Origin: Ophryocystis elektroscirrha
Taxonomy: Eukaryota > Apicomplexa > Conoidasida > Neogregarinorida > Ophryocystidae
Assembly (NCBI GenBank): GCA_030141585.1
Contig: JAQIFP010000002.1
Coordinates: 62,001-126,000 of the forward strand
DNA length: 64,000 nucleotides
Direction of reading: 5' to 3'
The translations under genes were made by a program, and so were the position numbers. Positions within the stretch are counted from its first letter, which is position 1. The number at the start of each line of letters is the position of its first letter. The notes beneath the pieces are model-generated. The model was not told the origin of the DNA. It saw nothing but the letters and a program-made list of their open reading frames with translations, and ran no database searches. Below, one piece after another: positions 1 through 10,633 of the stretch.

Positions 1-249
1 AAATCAAATTTTGAACGCACTGCAGCCATAAAGATTCTGGATTCCTTAAATTCGGTATTTCCTTTATTAATCATAAATTGTTCTTTGACATACTTTAGTT
101 GATTTAAGTTTCCAACCCCCGGATTGATGCAAAAATGATTCCGCTCCATCAGGAAATGCATGAAGTTCAATAGATGGTCTGTCATTTAAAGACCAACCAC
201 CTTTGCATGTGAATGAACCACAGTGTAAAACAATTGAATTTTCTGCCAT
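1..249 (-). CDS. Actin-like protein, N-terminal part (runs off the left edge)
   Basis: The reading frame starting at the ATG at 247-249 opens with MAENSIVLHCGSFTCKGGW, which resembles the first beta-strands of actins and actin-related proteins (a short hydrophobic strand, a glycine turn, then K/R-x-G). The frame reaches a stop at 67, but a 32-nt GT...AG segment just before it (GTATGTCAAAG to TTAATAAAG) can be removed in phase. The protein then continues as GNTEFKESRIFMAAVRSKFD to the window edge. The rest of the gene lies outside the window. The actin-fold call rests only on about 50 residues, so another beta-rich protein is possible. Confidence 0.4.
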
Positions 250-1080
250 TAAGCACCAAAATTTTGAGAAACTGGTTAGAAGATCATTACATATTGAAGT
301 TTTTGTATTGATATATTTTTTCAACAAATTAAATTAAAAACCAACTAAATCATGTAACAACGTTTCATATTTTAAGTATCTATGAAGTAATAGGGGTTTA
401 CAAATTTCAAATAGGTGTACACTTCTGATTGCTAAAAAACTTTTGAAATATTTGAACTTGTAAGACTTTCAGTCAAGTTGTACTTTTATAGAGTAAAAAA
501 ATTATCTACAGCTATATTTTGTTTCATGTTGAGAAATATAATTTATTTTGCGGCAAACTCATCAAATAAAATTAGTGATTTATCTTACAAATATGCTATA
601 TACGAAGACAGGCAAGCTTATTTATTTAAATTTTTTCAGTTCACTTGATATAAATTTTTTTGATTCAACTTCACTGGTGCGTAGCTCATTTGCTTAAAAT
701 TATTTTACATTCTGTAGAAGGATAATGAGATTGATAAAAATACAGTATGATATTTGGTGTTATCAACGTTTTACAGGAATCTTGTGTTTATGATGATAAA
801 ACTATAGCTTTAAGTTAGTTTGATATATATAGATATATATAAATTTATAGCTCATTTCCGTGGACGTCCAAGCGGTACAATTTGAAAATATAATTTAAAT
901 GCAGCGCAAATTACCGAAATTCACAATCCCCTTTTAAAAAACAAAAAAAAGTAAATAATCGTTGTTAACAATAAATTGAAGTTGTTTTTATTGTCCCGAT
1001 TCGTCTAAACTGGAAAAAACTGTTAACAATTTTATGATCTCGAGATCTAAAAATGCTTATTTATGTTTTCAACAGCATAA
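250..1080. other. Mostly non-coding stretch; divergent promoter and probable 5' exons of the CWF19-like gene
   Basis: No long open frame with coding character is seen on either strand. It separates the actin-like gene (leftward) from the CWF19-like gene (rightward), so it should contain both start regions. The N-terminal exons of the CWF19-like gene are expected in its right part but I could not place them. No tRNA-like fold or repeat was noticed. Confidence 0.4.
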
Positions 1081-1799
1081 AGATTGTATTGTGAAATATC
1101 ACTTTCTCATATCTTCAAGTGTAAAAATTAGTTTTGATGTTAATTACTCTGAAGGTTCATCATGAGTCATCATTGGAGCTAAGTGACGAAATTTATCAAG
1201 AAATCCGAAATTATCAAAAATCTCTTATACAGTAAATTCAAGACATTTTTGGAGATATGTAGGTGTTTAAATTCCCAAAGTATAGCTTTCATTTTTACGG
1301 AATGTGTAATACAGAAACTTTCTGTTGAAGAAAATTTAATGAATAAAACCAGGCATTTTTTTATTGAGTGTTTTGGAATTTCTTCAGATCGACTTGAAGA
1401 GTCTAAAGTATTATTAACCAATAAATTACTTTGCTTTAATAGGTTTTTTTTAAAAAAGCATTAATTGATGCAGGACTGAATTGGGCTCAACATAAAGCTA
1501 TTCTGAATATTCCCAGAAAAAGTGACGGTTGTCGAGCGTTTATACCCAAAAACTTTCCATATTTTCACGTTGATTTTAATCTAAGTAATTTATCACTTCA
1601 TTCAAAAAAGCATTTAGATGGTGGGATGGCTCATATTGTTGAATCAAGTAGCTTTCCCCAATCTTTGGGTTCTGATGTTATAAGAGGTTTATTGAATTAT
1701 AACAAACTTGATGAACTGTATACAGACGAAAAGGAATATCTCATTTTCATGAACGAATTTAAAAGTAGTTTTAAAAAATTTGATTGGGTTTTATATTAA
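1081..1799 (+). CDS. CWF19-like protein (CwfJ C-terminal domains 1 and 2), 5' end unresolved
   Basis: After splicing, the frame reads HHESSLELSDEIYQEIRNY, then a strand ending FIFTECVIQ, then FIPKNFPYFHVDF and GGMAHIVESSSFPQSLG. This is the order of the CwfJ_C_1 (HIT-like) and CwfJ_C_2 domains of CWF19/CWF19L proteins, which act in spliceosome disassembly and lariat turnover. Two introns are placed exactly: 1232-1262 (31 nt) and 1408-1442 (35 nt); both restore the domain frame. An upstream exon is likely around 1085-1105, with a 46-nt intron before the HHESS segment. The start codon was not found, so the left boundary is approximate. The N-terminal half of the family may be missing or divergent. 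Confidence 0.75.
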
Positions 1800-1874
1800 A
1801 GTAACTTATTTTTTTCAATATATAAAACTAACAGAAGTCATTAGGAAAAATAATAAATTTCAATTAATTTTATA

Positions 1875-3444
1875 ATGAATGCAGACCCTTTAATAGATAA
1901 TCTGACTCCTATTACTTCTAACATAAATCATTTAAACCATATATTAGGTAATCAAGTTTTCAATTGAGTTCCAGCTAAATTATTCTCATTTGACTCACAA
2001 TTTACCCTATTGATAATTACGTTGATTGATAGATTTTATTACTTCTTATGTAATACCTATTATTGAAGAAACTCAAAGAAGTAATGAATCAAATACACGA
2101 AGCGTATATAGTAGCGTTTTAGCGCGCTGCAAAACTATACCTCCATTTTTCGATACATTGATTGAAGATATTGCAAATACCGGAATTATTAAGTGATTTA
2201 GTGAAATCAATACAACAAGTTATAGGTTTCCATGGTGTATGATCAGATTTATATTATTACTGAAAACAGAACATGTAAAAAAAACTCTGGATTTAAATTG
2301 CTCTATCCATACAGGTTTTGAAGGGATTAAATAATAATAGTAATAATAAATCACAGTTGGAGCCCTTATACATACTGCTAAACTCATTTTGGTCAACTTC
2401 CTTGTAAATTTTAATCTTACTAAAAATAGTAACAGCACTTGTGACGAGCACATTGTCTTGTTGACATTATATATTAGTCATTTAATATTGTTATTATTAC
2501 TATCATTACTATTCTTATATATTCAGAGCTCCTCTTGGCGTGCGAAGATTTTGTGAGTTACTTTTAGACAGTGAAAGGCATATTGAAAATCCGCGAAAAT
2601 TTATTTATAGTTTGATTAAAGTAGGAATTCTCCTTAGTTATATAAGCTTAGTCATTGTCATGTATAGTGACTCCTTTGTCTCATAATATAGCACCAGAAG
2701 TCGATGAATTTGTTTTTCCTTTAAATATACAAGAGGCATTAAAGTTTTTAGTAATCACTTCTTCAATTTAGTTACTTTAAAGGATCCGAATAAATCCACA
2801 CTGTTAGAGCATCAATTATTGAGTTTAGAAGAGCCAAAAAAAAAAAAAATAGATACTAAAAACTCACCTGAAAAACTACAAAGCTCACCATCTATAAACT
2901 TGTTTTATAATGATCAAGTGCCTGATGACATAAGTAAAAGTGGGTTTTTCAAAAATGATAAAATGGAAAATAACCAAGTCAAGCCTGATTCAATAAAACG
3001 TAATACAAGATTCTATTAATAATTAATCAGGAAACAAACTAGCAGAAACATTTTTGAAAGAATTAGTTGAAGATGACCATTTAGAATCAAGCAACGGAGA
3101 AGAAAAGTGTGAAATGCGTACTTAATTGAAAAAATCAAATGTATTTAGCTCAAAGTCCAATTTATAGAGATTTGTTGTCTGGAGAATATTTTGAAGAAGC
3201 TGAAAACCTTGATTACGATGTAACTTCAGAGGCTACGCAATTGTTATCTTTATCGTTGTCTGAAAAATCTGACACTTTAGTAATTTCCGATCAATCAATT
3301 AAAATATCACCATCATTCAACGAAAATAAGATCAATGGTAATAGCTGTTCAAATGATTATTTATATTTAATTTTAGAGTCCAAAATATCTAAAGATATAG
3401 ACTTTATATATGGCCGTCATAATTTTACAAATAGAAATATTTAG
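1875..3444 (+). CDS. PPP4R2: Protein phosphatase 4 regulatory subunit 2 (PP4R2)
   Basis: Spliced exons give IPPFFDTLIEDIANTGIIKFPW and then APLGVRRFCELLLDSERHIE, which match the two hallmark blocks of PP4R2 (the IARTG..FPW block and the 'APFT.QRLCELL.DPR+' block). PP4R2 binds and targets the PP4 catalytic subunit, with roles in DNA repair and splicing. Introns placed exactly: 2193-2225 (33), 2621-2651 (31), 2751-2782 (32), 3000-3030 (31), 3118-3148 (31). An exon boundary near 1945 and the segment 2300-2525 between the two blocks are not fully resolved. The C-terminal half is acidic and low in complexity, with a run of lysines near 2835, as in the disordered tails of the family. The start is the first ATG in frame. 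Confidence 0.75.
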
Positions 3445-3765
3445 TTATTCAAGATTACAGGAGGGCTTTTCTTAATCAAAACAATTATGTTATAACGAAA
3501 TTAGTTAATTTTTTTCCAATACATTTTGTAAAGGCAAAATGTCATAATTTTTTTCAATGAAAGTTGAATAATCTACCAATCCTTTATATTATAAAAGTTA
3601 TGAAATAAAAATAAAGTTTTTTAAATAATGTTGTTCTTCACATTATTTAAAAGAAGTAACAGTTTTCTTAAATTTTACAGTTTAAAATTTTAAAGCTATT
3701 GTGTGAACTTTTAATCATAATCCCTTAAAACTAAAAAATTTGTCCTAACATCAAATTAGCTATAA

Positions 3766-4590
3766 ATGGAAACTTTATTAAAGAAGAATCAAAACATAAA
3801 TGAAATAATTTTCCAGTCCTTACCATCAACCCAAGAATATTGCAAGAATAATATAAAAAACTTGACGGTAATTCATGGATTGTCCATGTATACATGGCTC
3901 AGTGTTAGAACAAAACACCAGCCAAAAGGTTACGGACAGATAAAATCTAGTAATTTACGTAATCAATGGATTGGAAAAAAAGGAAATCTTTTTGTTTCTT
4001 TCCTTTTTTTCTGGCCAAGAAAGCTAATTGGTCAAATTCAGTTTTTACCACTTTTGACAACTTATGTAATTTCAAAAGTTTTAGATATATATATGATAAC
4101 ATCATACATCAAATGGATAAATGATGTTATTGTTAATGGGAGAAAAATATCTGGTTGTTTAGTTGAAGCTGTATCTAGTGAATGTGGGTTATATATTCCA
4201 ATAATTATTGGAATAGGTTTAAATATAAAAAAGACTCCTAAAATAAGTAACTGCAATATCGTTTTTACGAGTATGAAAGAAGAATTAAGAAGTTTTGTAA
4301 AAATACCTTTGTTAAAATCATCTGTAATATTAAAAATTTTTTCAAATATTCTGTACGAAAATGTACTTTCATTCCAGTCTCAAGGTATCTCTCTGTTCTC
4401 TAAAATGATAACTGGAAGGCTTATAAATATTTATACAATTGTCAGTGTTACTTCGGATTTTGATAAAGAACAAATTCACGGAAAATTAACAGGAATAGAT
4501 TCAAAGTCAGGATTACTAATTATTCAGCGTTTTAATAAAACTCGAGTTTTGATTGCTCATAGATGTGTAATCACAAGAATTTATGTCTAA
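3766..4590 (+). CDS. Biotin--protein ligase (BirA/holocarboxylase synthetase type)
   Basis: A single exon of 274 residues. The lipoate/biotin ligase catalytic fold is shown by 'SLPSTQEYCK' (substrate strand), 'TKHQPKGYGQ' in place of the usual T-x-GRGR/Q loop, 'GNLFVSFLFF', 'YIKWINDVIVNGRKISGCLVEA' split across the KWPND and KI-GG-LxE motifs, and 'IIGIGLNI'. It joins biotin to a lysine of biotin-dependent enzymes such as acetyl-CoA carboxylase, using ATP. Tyr replaces the usual Arg in the G-R-G-Q loop and Ile replaces the Pro of KWPND. No N-terminal DNA-binding domain is present, so this is an enzyme only. Its presence implies at least one biotin-dependent carboxylase in the organism. Confidence 0.85.
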   Translation: METLLKKNQNINEIIFQSLPSTQEYCKNNIKNLTVIHGLSMYTWLSVRTKHQPKGYGQIKSSNLRNQWIGKKGNLFVSFLFFWPRKLIGQIQFLPLLTTYVISKVLDIYMITSYIKWINDVIVNGRKISGCLVEAVSSECGLYIPIIIGIGLNIKKTPKISNCNIVFTSMKEELRSFVKIPLLKSSVILKIFSNILYENVLSFQSQGISLFSKMITGRLINIYTIVSVTSDFDKEQIHGKLTGIDSKSGLLIIQRFNKTRVLIAHRCVITRIYV

Positions 4591-4660
4591 TTTTTTTTTA
4601 TAGCATATTAATGACAATTTTAAGCCGTGACTATGAATAAACTAAATTATAATTCGAGAA

Positions 4661-7376
4661 ATGCATAAATCAAAATCTAGCATAACTAAGCCCCATCAAA
4701 GTTTTAATTATAGTGTTGATATTAGAAGAAGACTAGGTTTATTGAGCTCTAGAATATACAACCATTTATTTAACAAATACGAGCAAGATATCATAAATCA
4801 ATTAATAAAACTAAATGATATCAGTTTGTTAATTATATGGTTGATTCAAACCAAAAGATCATCGATTTATCATTTATTATATAAAATTAAAGAAAGGGTT
4901 TCAAACTATGTTCCAGAAGATTTGAATTTGAACTTTAATCTTTGTCAATTGGAAAAAATAAAATTTTTATATTTCATCAAATCTAAAACTATAGGTTAAC
5001 TTGAATCAAAAATAGAATATTTGCAGATCATGATGCGTATTTACAAAACAGTTTTTCAAACTCTCATTTAAGTAAATAAGAAAATCATTTAACAAGTTTT
5101 AGTGTCTATGATCAGCTGTAGTGAAAGTTTAACACAAATCGATTTAATTTGGATACTATCTGAATTAAAAGTTTCTGAAATCAATGACTTACTTCTCGAG
5201 TGTTTGGGGGAACCTTTAACAAGCTCACTCAAAAATTTAACAAAACCTGAGCTTATAATTAAAATAAACGAGCTGTGTTTAAGTAATAATGCGAGCTTTT
5301 TCATTACAGTATTTTAGATACAATGACTCTTGATAAGATTTCCTTGAAATTAAATTTATTAAAGTACATATTATTTAAATTTGGAACAATTGTTTTTATT
5401 GATTGTAACACTCGTATATGTTTTCAGCTTATGGATGTCTTGATGACTATTGGTTTGCCAATTGATGTAAGTATTGCTCGAGTTGGAACTTTCGGTATTC
5501 GAAATCTCGTAGAAATCTTGAAGCTCAAGAAGTTGCCGGTAAATTATTATATCCAGTTCAAGAATAGACTAACCAGTAATAATATTATAATCAACCCGAA
5601 TTTGAATATATGCAATTCTATAACATCAATATTTTATGGTAAAAATACAGATGTGATCATTTAATAAAGATAGATCAAGATTAGAAAGTTTTCAATGCGG
5701 TCAGTTTTTGAAGTTTGCTGTATTTAAGTTAGCGGAAAAAGTAAAAACTGTCCGAAATTTTACATTTTTAGAAAAAACTTAAGCCTATCTTAAAACTAAT
5801 TCCACATTTTCAAAAAGAGCTTCAATTTTTTATATATTGCAAGTCCCTAAAATCCGTTTCCGAAAGATGCCTACATTTTCATAAGCAATTCGAAGACGAA
5901 ATCTATAAAATCTATTCACTTGTTAGTAAAATCAATTTAATATTGTGATCTCTATATATAAAATTTGTACATAATAGTTATTTCAGGAAAATTGTGTTGC
6001 TTACTGTTTGTACTTATACCTTAAATCCCAAAAAAGTGCGGGGGCCACAGACACAAATAACATTAAGCTTATAAAATTGCTTATTTCGTCAAACTTACTT
6101 TCTAACAAGTTTTTTAAACTAATGAATCGTTTAGAAGGTTTTTACTTAAAAATTTTCGATGTTCCTCAATTAGCATTAGAAGCTGTTGCTGAAAGTTTTA
6201 TAAGTATCAAAAATAATAGTGAAGTGTTAAGTTTATTAAAAAAGAAAAAGCGATTAATTGGAAATATAAATAAGCTCTACATGAAAAATTTGAAGTCTGT
6301 TGTAAAAAAACCATTAGTTACTTCGACTGAAAATTCTGATAATGAAAGTGAATATGACGAGCTTTTTAATAGACTATGGTTTCCTCCAGAGGTGATAAAA
6401 AAAATAATCGAAGCGAATTTTTTTTTTTCGCAATTGTCACGATTTATTATTGTCAATAAAATATCCATAGATTACAAAGAAATTCAAACCAAACGATCTA
6501 TTCATAGTATATCGACAACTATTGAAAGCTTTGGTTTGAATTGGTATTTCAAGCATGGAAATTGGGTTGGCTTTCATGATGAAGGAAGTTTAATCCGTGA
6601 AATTTATGGCGTTTTATTCGGAAATATAATTCTTGACTCAAGCATCAAAGATGTTTTTTTGAATTTGTATCAGAAAGCTCCATTAGACTTGTTTACAGAT
6701 AAATTTTTCTTTAATAGAAAATATCAAATAAATTCAAAATTAGATTATTTGAAGTCTCTTTCTAACCTGAAAATTTTTCAAGAGACTTTAATTTCTTGTT
6801 GCAAATTATATCCACAGAGCATTATTGGTGTATCTTGGCATTATTTAAAAAATCATATTAATTATAATGAAAAAGTATTGAATTGGTTATACGAATGGAA
6901 AACTGTCTGGAATATTCCGAAATTAATAAATTTTTTCGATGCAAATGAGCTGCATCAATGGAAGCATGAACTAAAATCTAGTTTAATGTCTGCAAATGAT
7001 TATAGCCAAGAAAACAATAACAAGTTAGAAGAAAATAAAGTGAACCAAATTGACGAATTTATATTCTTAAGCACTTGTGCAGCAGCTTTAGGCAGCAATT
7101 TAATTGCCAATTGCTGTAAATACTTGAGTGAAAATTATACATTAAACAAAAGTGGCTTACCTGATTTAATTTTATGGAGATCAACTAGCCAAAGTTTGGT
7201 TTATACTAATTCCATCGAAATAATGTTTTCTGAAATTAAGAGCTATAATGATAGATTGTCAGAAAAACAAGAGTAATTGTACATTTTAAATTCATTTTGT
7301 TGTTAGAGTTTGGTTATATCGATTATGTGATTCTGGAGGAAAAGCAGAAGTACTTTCTATTAATAAAATTAAATAG
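4661..7376 (+). CDS. FAN1: Fanconi-associated nuclease 1 (FAN1), VRR-NUC domain
   Basis: Eight exons; exact introns are 4995-5026, 5072-5102, 5309-5337, 5639-5669, 5741-5771, 5922-5986 and 7273-7306 (32, 31, 29, 31, 31, 65, 34 nt). The product is about 820 residues. The C-terminal half is clear FAN1: 'GFHDEGSLIREIYGVLFGNI', 'YQKAPLDLFTDKFFFNRKYQ', then the VRR-NUC core 'SGLPDLILWR' and 'EIKSYNDRLSEKQEVWLYRL', carrying the PD...ExK metal site. An SAP-like helix-extension-helix sits in the N-terminal half near 5130-5270 ('LTKPELIIKINEL'). FAN1 is a 5'-flap endo/exonuclease that unhooks DNA interstrand crosslinks. No N-terminal UBZ zinc finger is seen, unlike human FAN1. The last intron was confirmed because it brings in the conserved W after SEKQ. 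Confidence 0.85.
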
Positions 7377-7578
7377 GTGTATATTTAAAAAAAAAAATTC
7401 ATATTACAGATTAGAAATCTGCTTTAAAAGAAAGTTTTAATTTTTTTTTAATTATGGTTTTTGTTTTGGATATCCTACATTGAGAAAAACTTTTACGCAA
7501 CCCTTGTAACTAGCGGCAAAAATGACCATGCCTTTTAAAGACGGGTGATGTCTAAAATTAGTTTCATTATATGATACA

Positions 7579-9885
7579 TTACTCTTTAGTTTCCGGATTG
7601 CTTCTTATTGCTTTTTGCAATTCACATAATGAAGGGTTGTTATCAGAATTAAGACATAGAATTGATTTTAATAACAACTGTTCACAGTTTTTGTTACCCA
7701 AAATACATGATGTCATAAGTTCTGTAAAAGCTAAACAACCCATAATTCAATTCAATATAATAACCTTTAATGTTTTCATATTGAGAATTTGTTGGAGGTT
7801 TGAGTAATCCAACTGTCATTCTAAAAATGAACAGTTTTATCATAATAAATTAACCTTGTTGAAACAAGAGGATTTTGAAAAGAATGTGGATTTATGTCCC
7901 ACAAATAAATCTTGTTGCACTCAGAACCAGATATTATATGATGCTCTGAAGTTCTTTAACAAATCATTGAAGAAAATTTGACCTACGAATACTGAGCGTA
8001 GAGCATCAATTGTGAGTTTAAATGACCTTTGAACTTAATCCAATTAGCTGCATCCTTATTGAAAAAAATGTGTAATAATAATAAATAAATTGACCATGCA
8101 TCAACTCTTACATTCAGTTTAATGATACGAATACGAGAATCGCAAGTTGACACACATATAGCTGTACTATCCGAAGTCCAGGAAATGCCTGTTACTTTCC
8201 TACCATCGGAATAACGGCCTGATTTATTTCGGCAATCTATATCGAGACAAAATTTAAAACTGTTCAGCTTATAAACTACAAGTCGTCCTGAGTAAGATCC
8301 CACAGCAATATATTCACCACTAATAAGTAAAAAAAAAAAACAAAGCCTACTTTGGAGAAATAGCCATAGATGTAATAAGTTCAGTGACTTGAAAATTCTT
8401 TGTCATTTCGGCTTTTTCATATTTTGAAGTTGATGATATATCTGATAATTTCCAAGTTTGTACACTGCCATCAAATGAACCAACAAAAATTATATTCTAA
8501 AATAATGGATATTAAAATAATAATACACGATTTAAAGGATGAAATGCTGCAGCCAAAGCCCAATCAGAACATTTTATGACGCATGATTCCGAAATTGTGT
8601 AACTTTTTAGGCGAAAGCATTGTTTTTGAATAAACCATATTCTTATTGTTTTATCAAGACTAGCTGAAATTATTCGACTAGTATTATTCTAAAACATATT
8701 TGCTAATTAATAAACTATGTGAAGTAATCAAATCAGCACTGTTAATCAACAAAACAACAGCGTATCTCATATTCAATTTAAATATACCTCATTAAAACAA
8801 AGATCCCATATACACAAAACTACAGGCGCGTTATGTCCAGTTAATATAACATTTGGAATTTGGTTAAAAACAGATAAAGAAGTTGTACTATCAGACACCT
8901 TCATTCCAGGTTGTTCAATCAGAGACCATATGTAAACACAACCATCTTGAGAACCAGCTGCTAAAAACCTGAAGTAAATATAATTTAGTTAAAAAGTTGA
9001 GATATTACTGATAAGCTTGATTTCATTTACCTTCCATCAAAACTGCAGCTTAAACTCCATATAGGAAACTCTCTAGAAAGTTTCATTTCCGATACAAGCC
9101 ATACATCCGTCAAAAAAGCTTTATTTTTTTGTGAATTACATTTTGAAGGAATTCTCAACGGCAAAGTATCATTGACGTATAAATGATTCCGCACAAAATT
9201 AGTCCAAATTGGTCGCTCCAAATGATGTTTTTTAATTAATTTCACTGGTTCTGAACACGATTTAAATTCAATAAAGTCTAAAAGGTTACTTCAAAATAAA
9301 TAAGCTAACTTTGATTTAAATTTTCTTCAGTATTATTTAAATCTTTTTCGGTAAACAACCAAGCGAAAAAATCTGTTCCTCTATCAACAGCTTTTTGAAA
9401 TGATTCTGCTGTTAAAAGCTGTATTGTTCCGTTATCAAGGTTTTTTACTGGAATAAGTTTATTTATATTGGTCGACTTCTTCACTGTATTTAGATCTTTC
9501 ACTGTATCTAGATCTTTCACTGTATCTAGATCTTTCACTGTATCTAGATCTTTCACTGTATCTAGATCTTTCAGTGTATCTAGATCTTTCATTGTATCTA
9601 GATCTTTCAGTGTATCTAAATCTTTTATTGTATCAACATCTTTTAATAAATCGAGATTTTTTGCTGAATTGACATCTTTCACTTTAGCGAAATCTTTGTT
9701 TGGACAAATTACTTTTGAATTAGTATTAAAAGAAACTTCAAACTTCAATTTTGTCGAGTTCTTTTTCAGTTTTTGCAAATCTTTGATATCTATAATAAGT
9801 TAAAACGATCATTTTTCTTAAAAGTAGTTAAATATCATATTGAAGTTGCACAGAGTTATCAATACTTACCAGTCATAATATTCAT
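7579..9885 (-). CDS. WD40 protein of the WDR44 (Rab11-binding) type with an N-terminal KDLDTV repeat
   Basis: Many short exons. The WD40 part includes 'REFPIWSLSCSFDGR', a repeat containing 'TGHNAPV', 'VGSYSGRLVVYKL', 'GRKVTGISW', 'DSRIRIIKL', then 'EHHIISGSECNKIYLWDIN'; order and wording follow WDR44. C-terminal introns placed exactly: 7954-7986, 7821-7854 and 7731-7764 (33, 34, 34 nt); removing them gives an uninterrupted frame to the TAA at 7579-7581. The first exon (MNIMTD, ATG at 9883-9885) joins the repeat exon across an intron of roughly 80 nt. WDR44 proteins bind Rab11 on endosomes; the binding region here cannot be recognised. The N-terminal third is charged, low in complexity, and unlike the metazoan protein. 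Confidence 0.7.
9478..9640 (-). repeat. 18-bp coding minisatellite encoding KDLDTV
   Basis: About nine in-frame copies of an 18-bp unit (tctttcactgtatctaga on the + strand) encode Lys-Asp-Leu-Asp-Thr-Val/Leu/Met. The four to five copies nearest the right end of the protein array are almost identical, while the others differ by one or two bases, which suggests recent expansion. It lies inside the N-terminal exon of the WDR44-like gene and keeps frame. Confidence 0.9.
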
Positions 9886-10633
9886 TAGATAGACTAACTA
9901 GATAAATCAAATAATTCAATTATCTGATGTACTCTATAATTATGTCAATATAACAATTTGGTTCGTAGAAGACCAGGAATTTATATATGTGTTTTAATTT
10001 CAGAATAACTTCTTATTATTTTTATAGAAAGCTTGAGCTTTGGTTCTCTAATAAACTATAGTATCAATTTATGAGAACTGCTGATAAATCAAATGTTTTT
10101 GAAAAGCTAGAAAAAAATTAACAATATGCTGAAATGTTGAATATTACATAATAATCATAGTAAGTTTTTATTTTTGAAAAATGGCTAAAATTTATAAGTT
10201 AAATATTATATTCAAATTCTTATATTTATTCTGATGACAAAATTGGATAAAAACTTTAACTAAACCAAATAATTTTCATTGCAAACAGTAGGGACAATGT
10301 TGCATATAAAAAAATATATAAATAACAAATATATTAAATTTAAATTAACGCTTATTTAATTTTTGAATCGATAGGCTTATTTTCTTTTTATATATTATCT
10401 TTTAATACAGATATATAGATGAATAAAGATGATTGAACATCAAAATATGGTATAAAAAAAGTAAAAATCAAATAACGTGTTAAATCAAATGTTTAAATAT
10501 TTTTTTTTTACAGACAAGATAAATAGATGATTGGACTAATTATAATCTCATAAAGCTTTAGTTTATTCTATTCAGTCTTAACCATTCCTTTCTTTCACTA
10601 AAAACTACGATTAACTGATCAATCACTAAAGCT
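9886..10633. other. Intergenic region between WDR44-like and lectin genes
   Basis: Very AT-rich with many short T and A runs; no coding frame on either strand. Both flanking genes run leftward, so it holds the promoter of the WDR44-like gene and the 3' end of the lectin gene. Nothing else was recognised. Confidence 0.5.

Noticed and set aside
880..960. A possible small structured RNA near the word ccgtggacgtccaagcgg.
   Set aside because: No cloverleaf, box or terminator pattern could be built by eye; evidence is too weak to list.
7571..7807. A + strand open frame starting MIHYSLVSGLLLIAFCNSHN that looks like a signal peptide, with a Cys-containing frame (LCPTNKSCCT) downstream to 7981.
   Set aside because: The minus strand across the same bases, after removing three introns of 33-34 nt, continues the WDR44-like protein (HHIISGSECNKIYLWDIN and on). 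The + strand frame is a shadow.
9478..9640. Direct repeats that could be taken for a CRISPR array.
   Set aside because: Units are 18 bp, contiguous, without spacers, and in frame within a coding exon in a eukaryote.
9468..9803. A + strand open frame with FTVSRS repeats.
   Set aside because: It is the antisense reading of the KDLDTV minisatellite exon; the repeat keeps both frames open.
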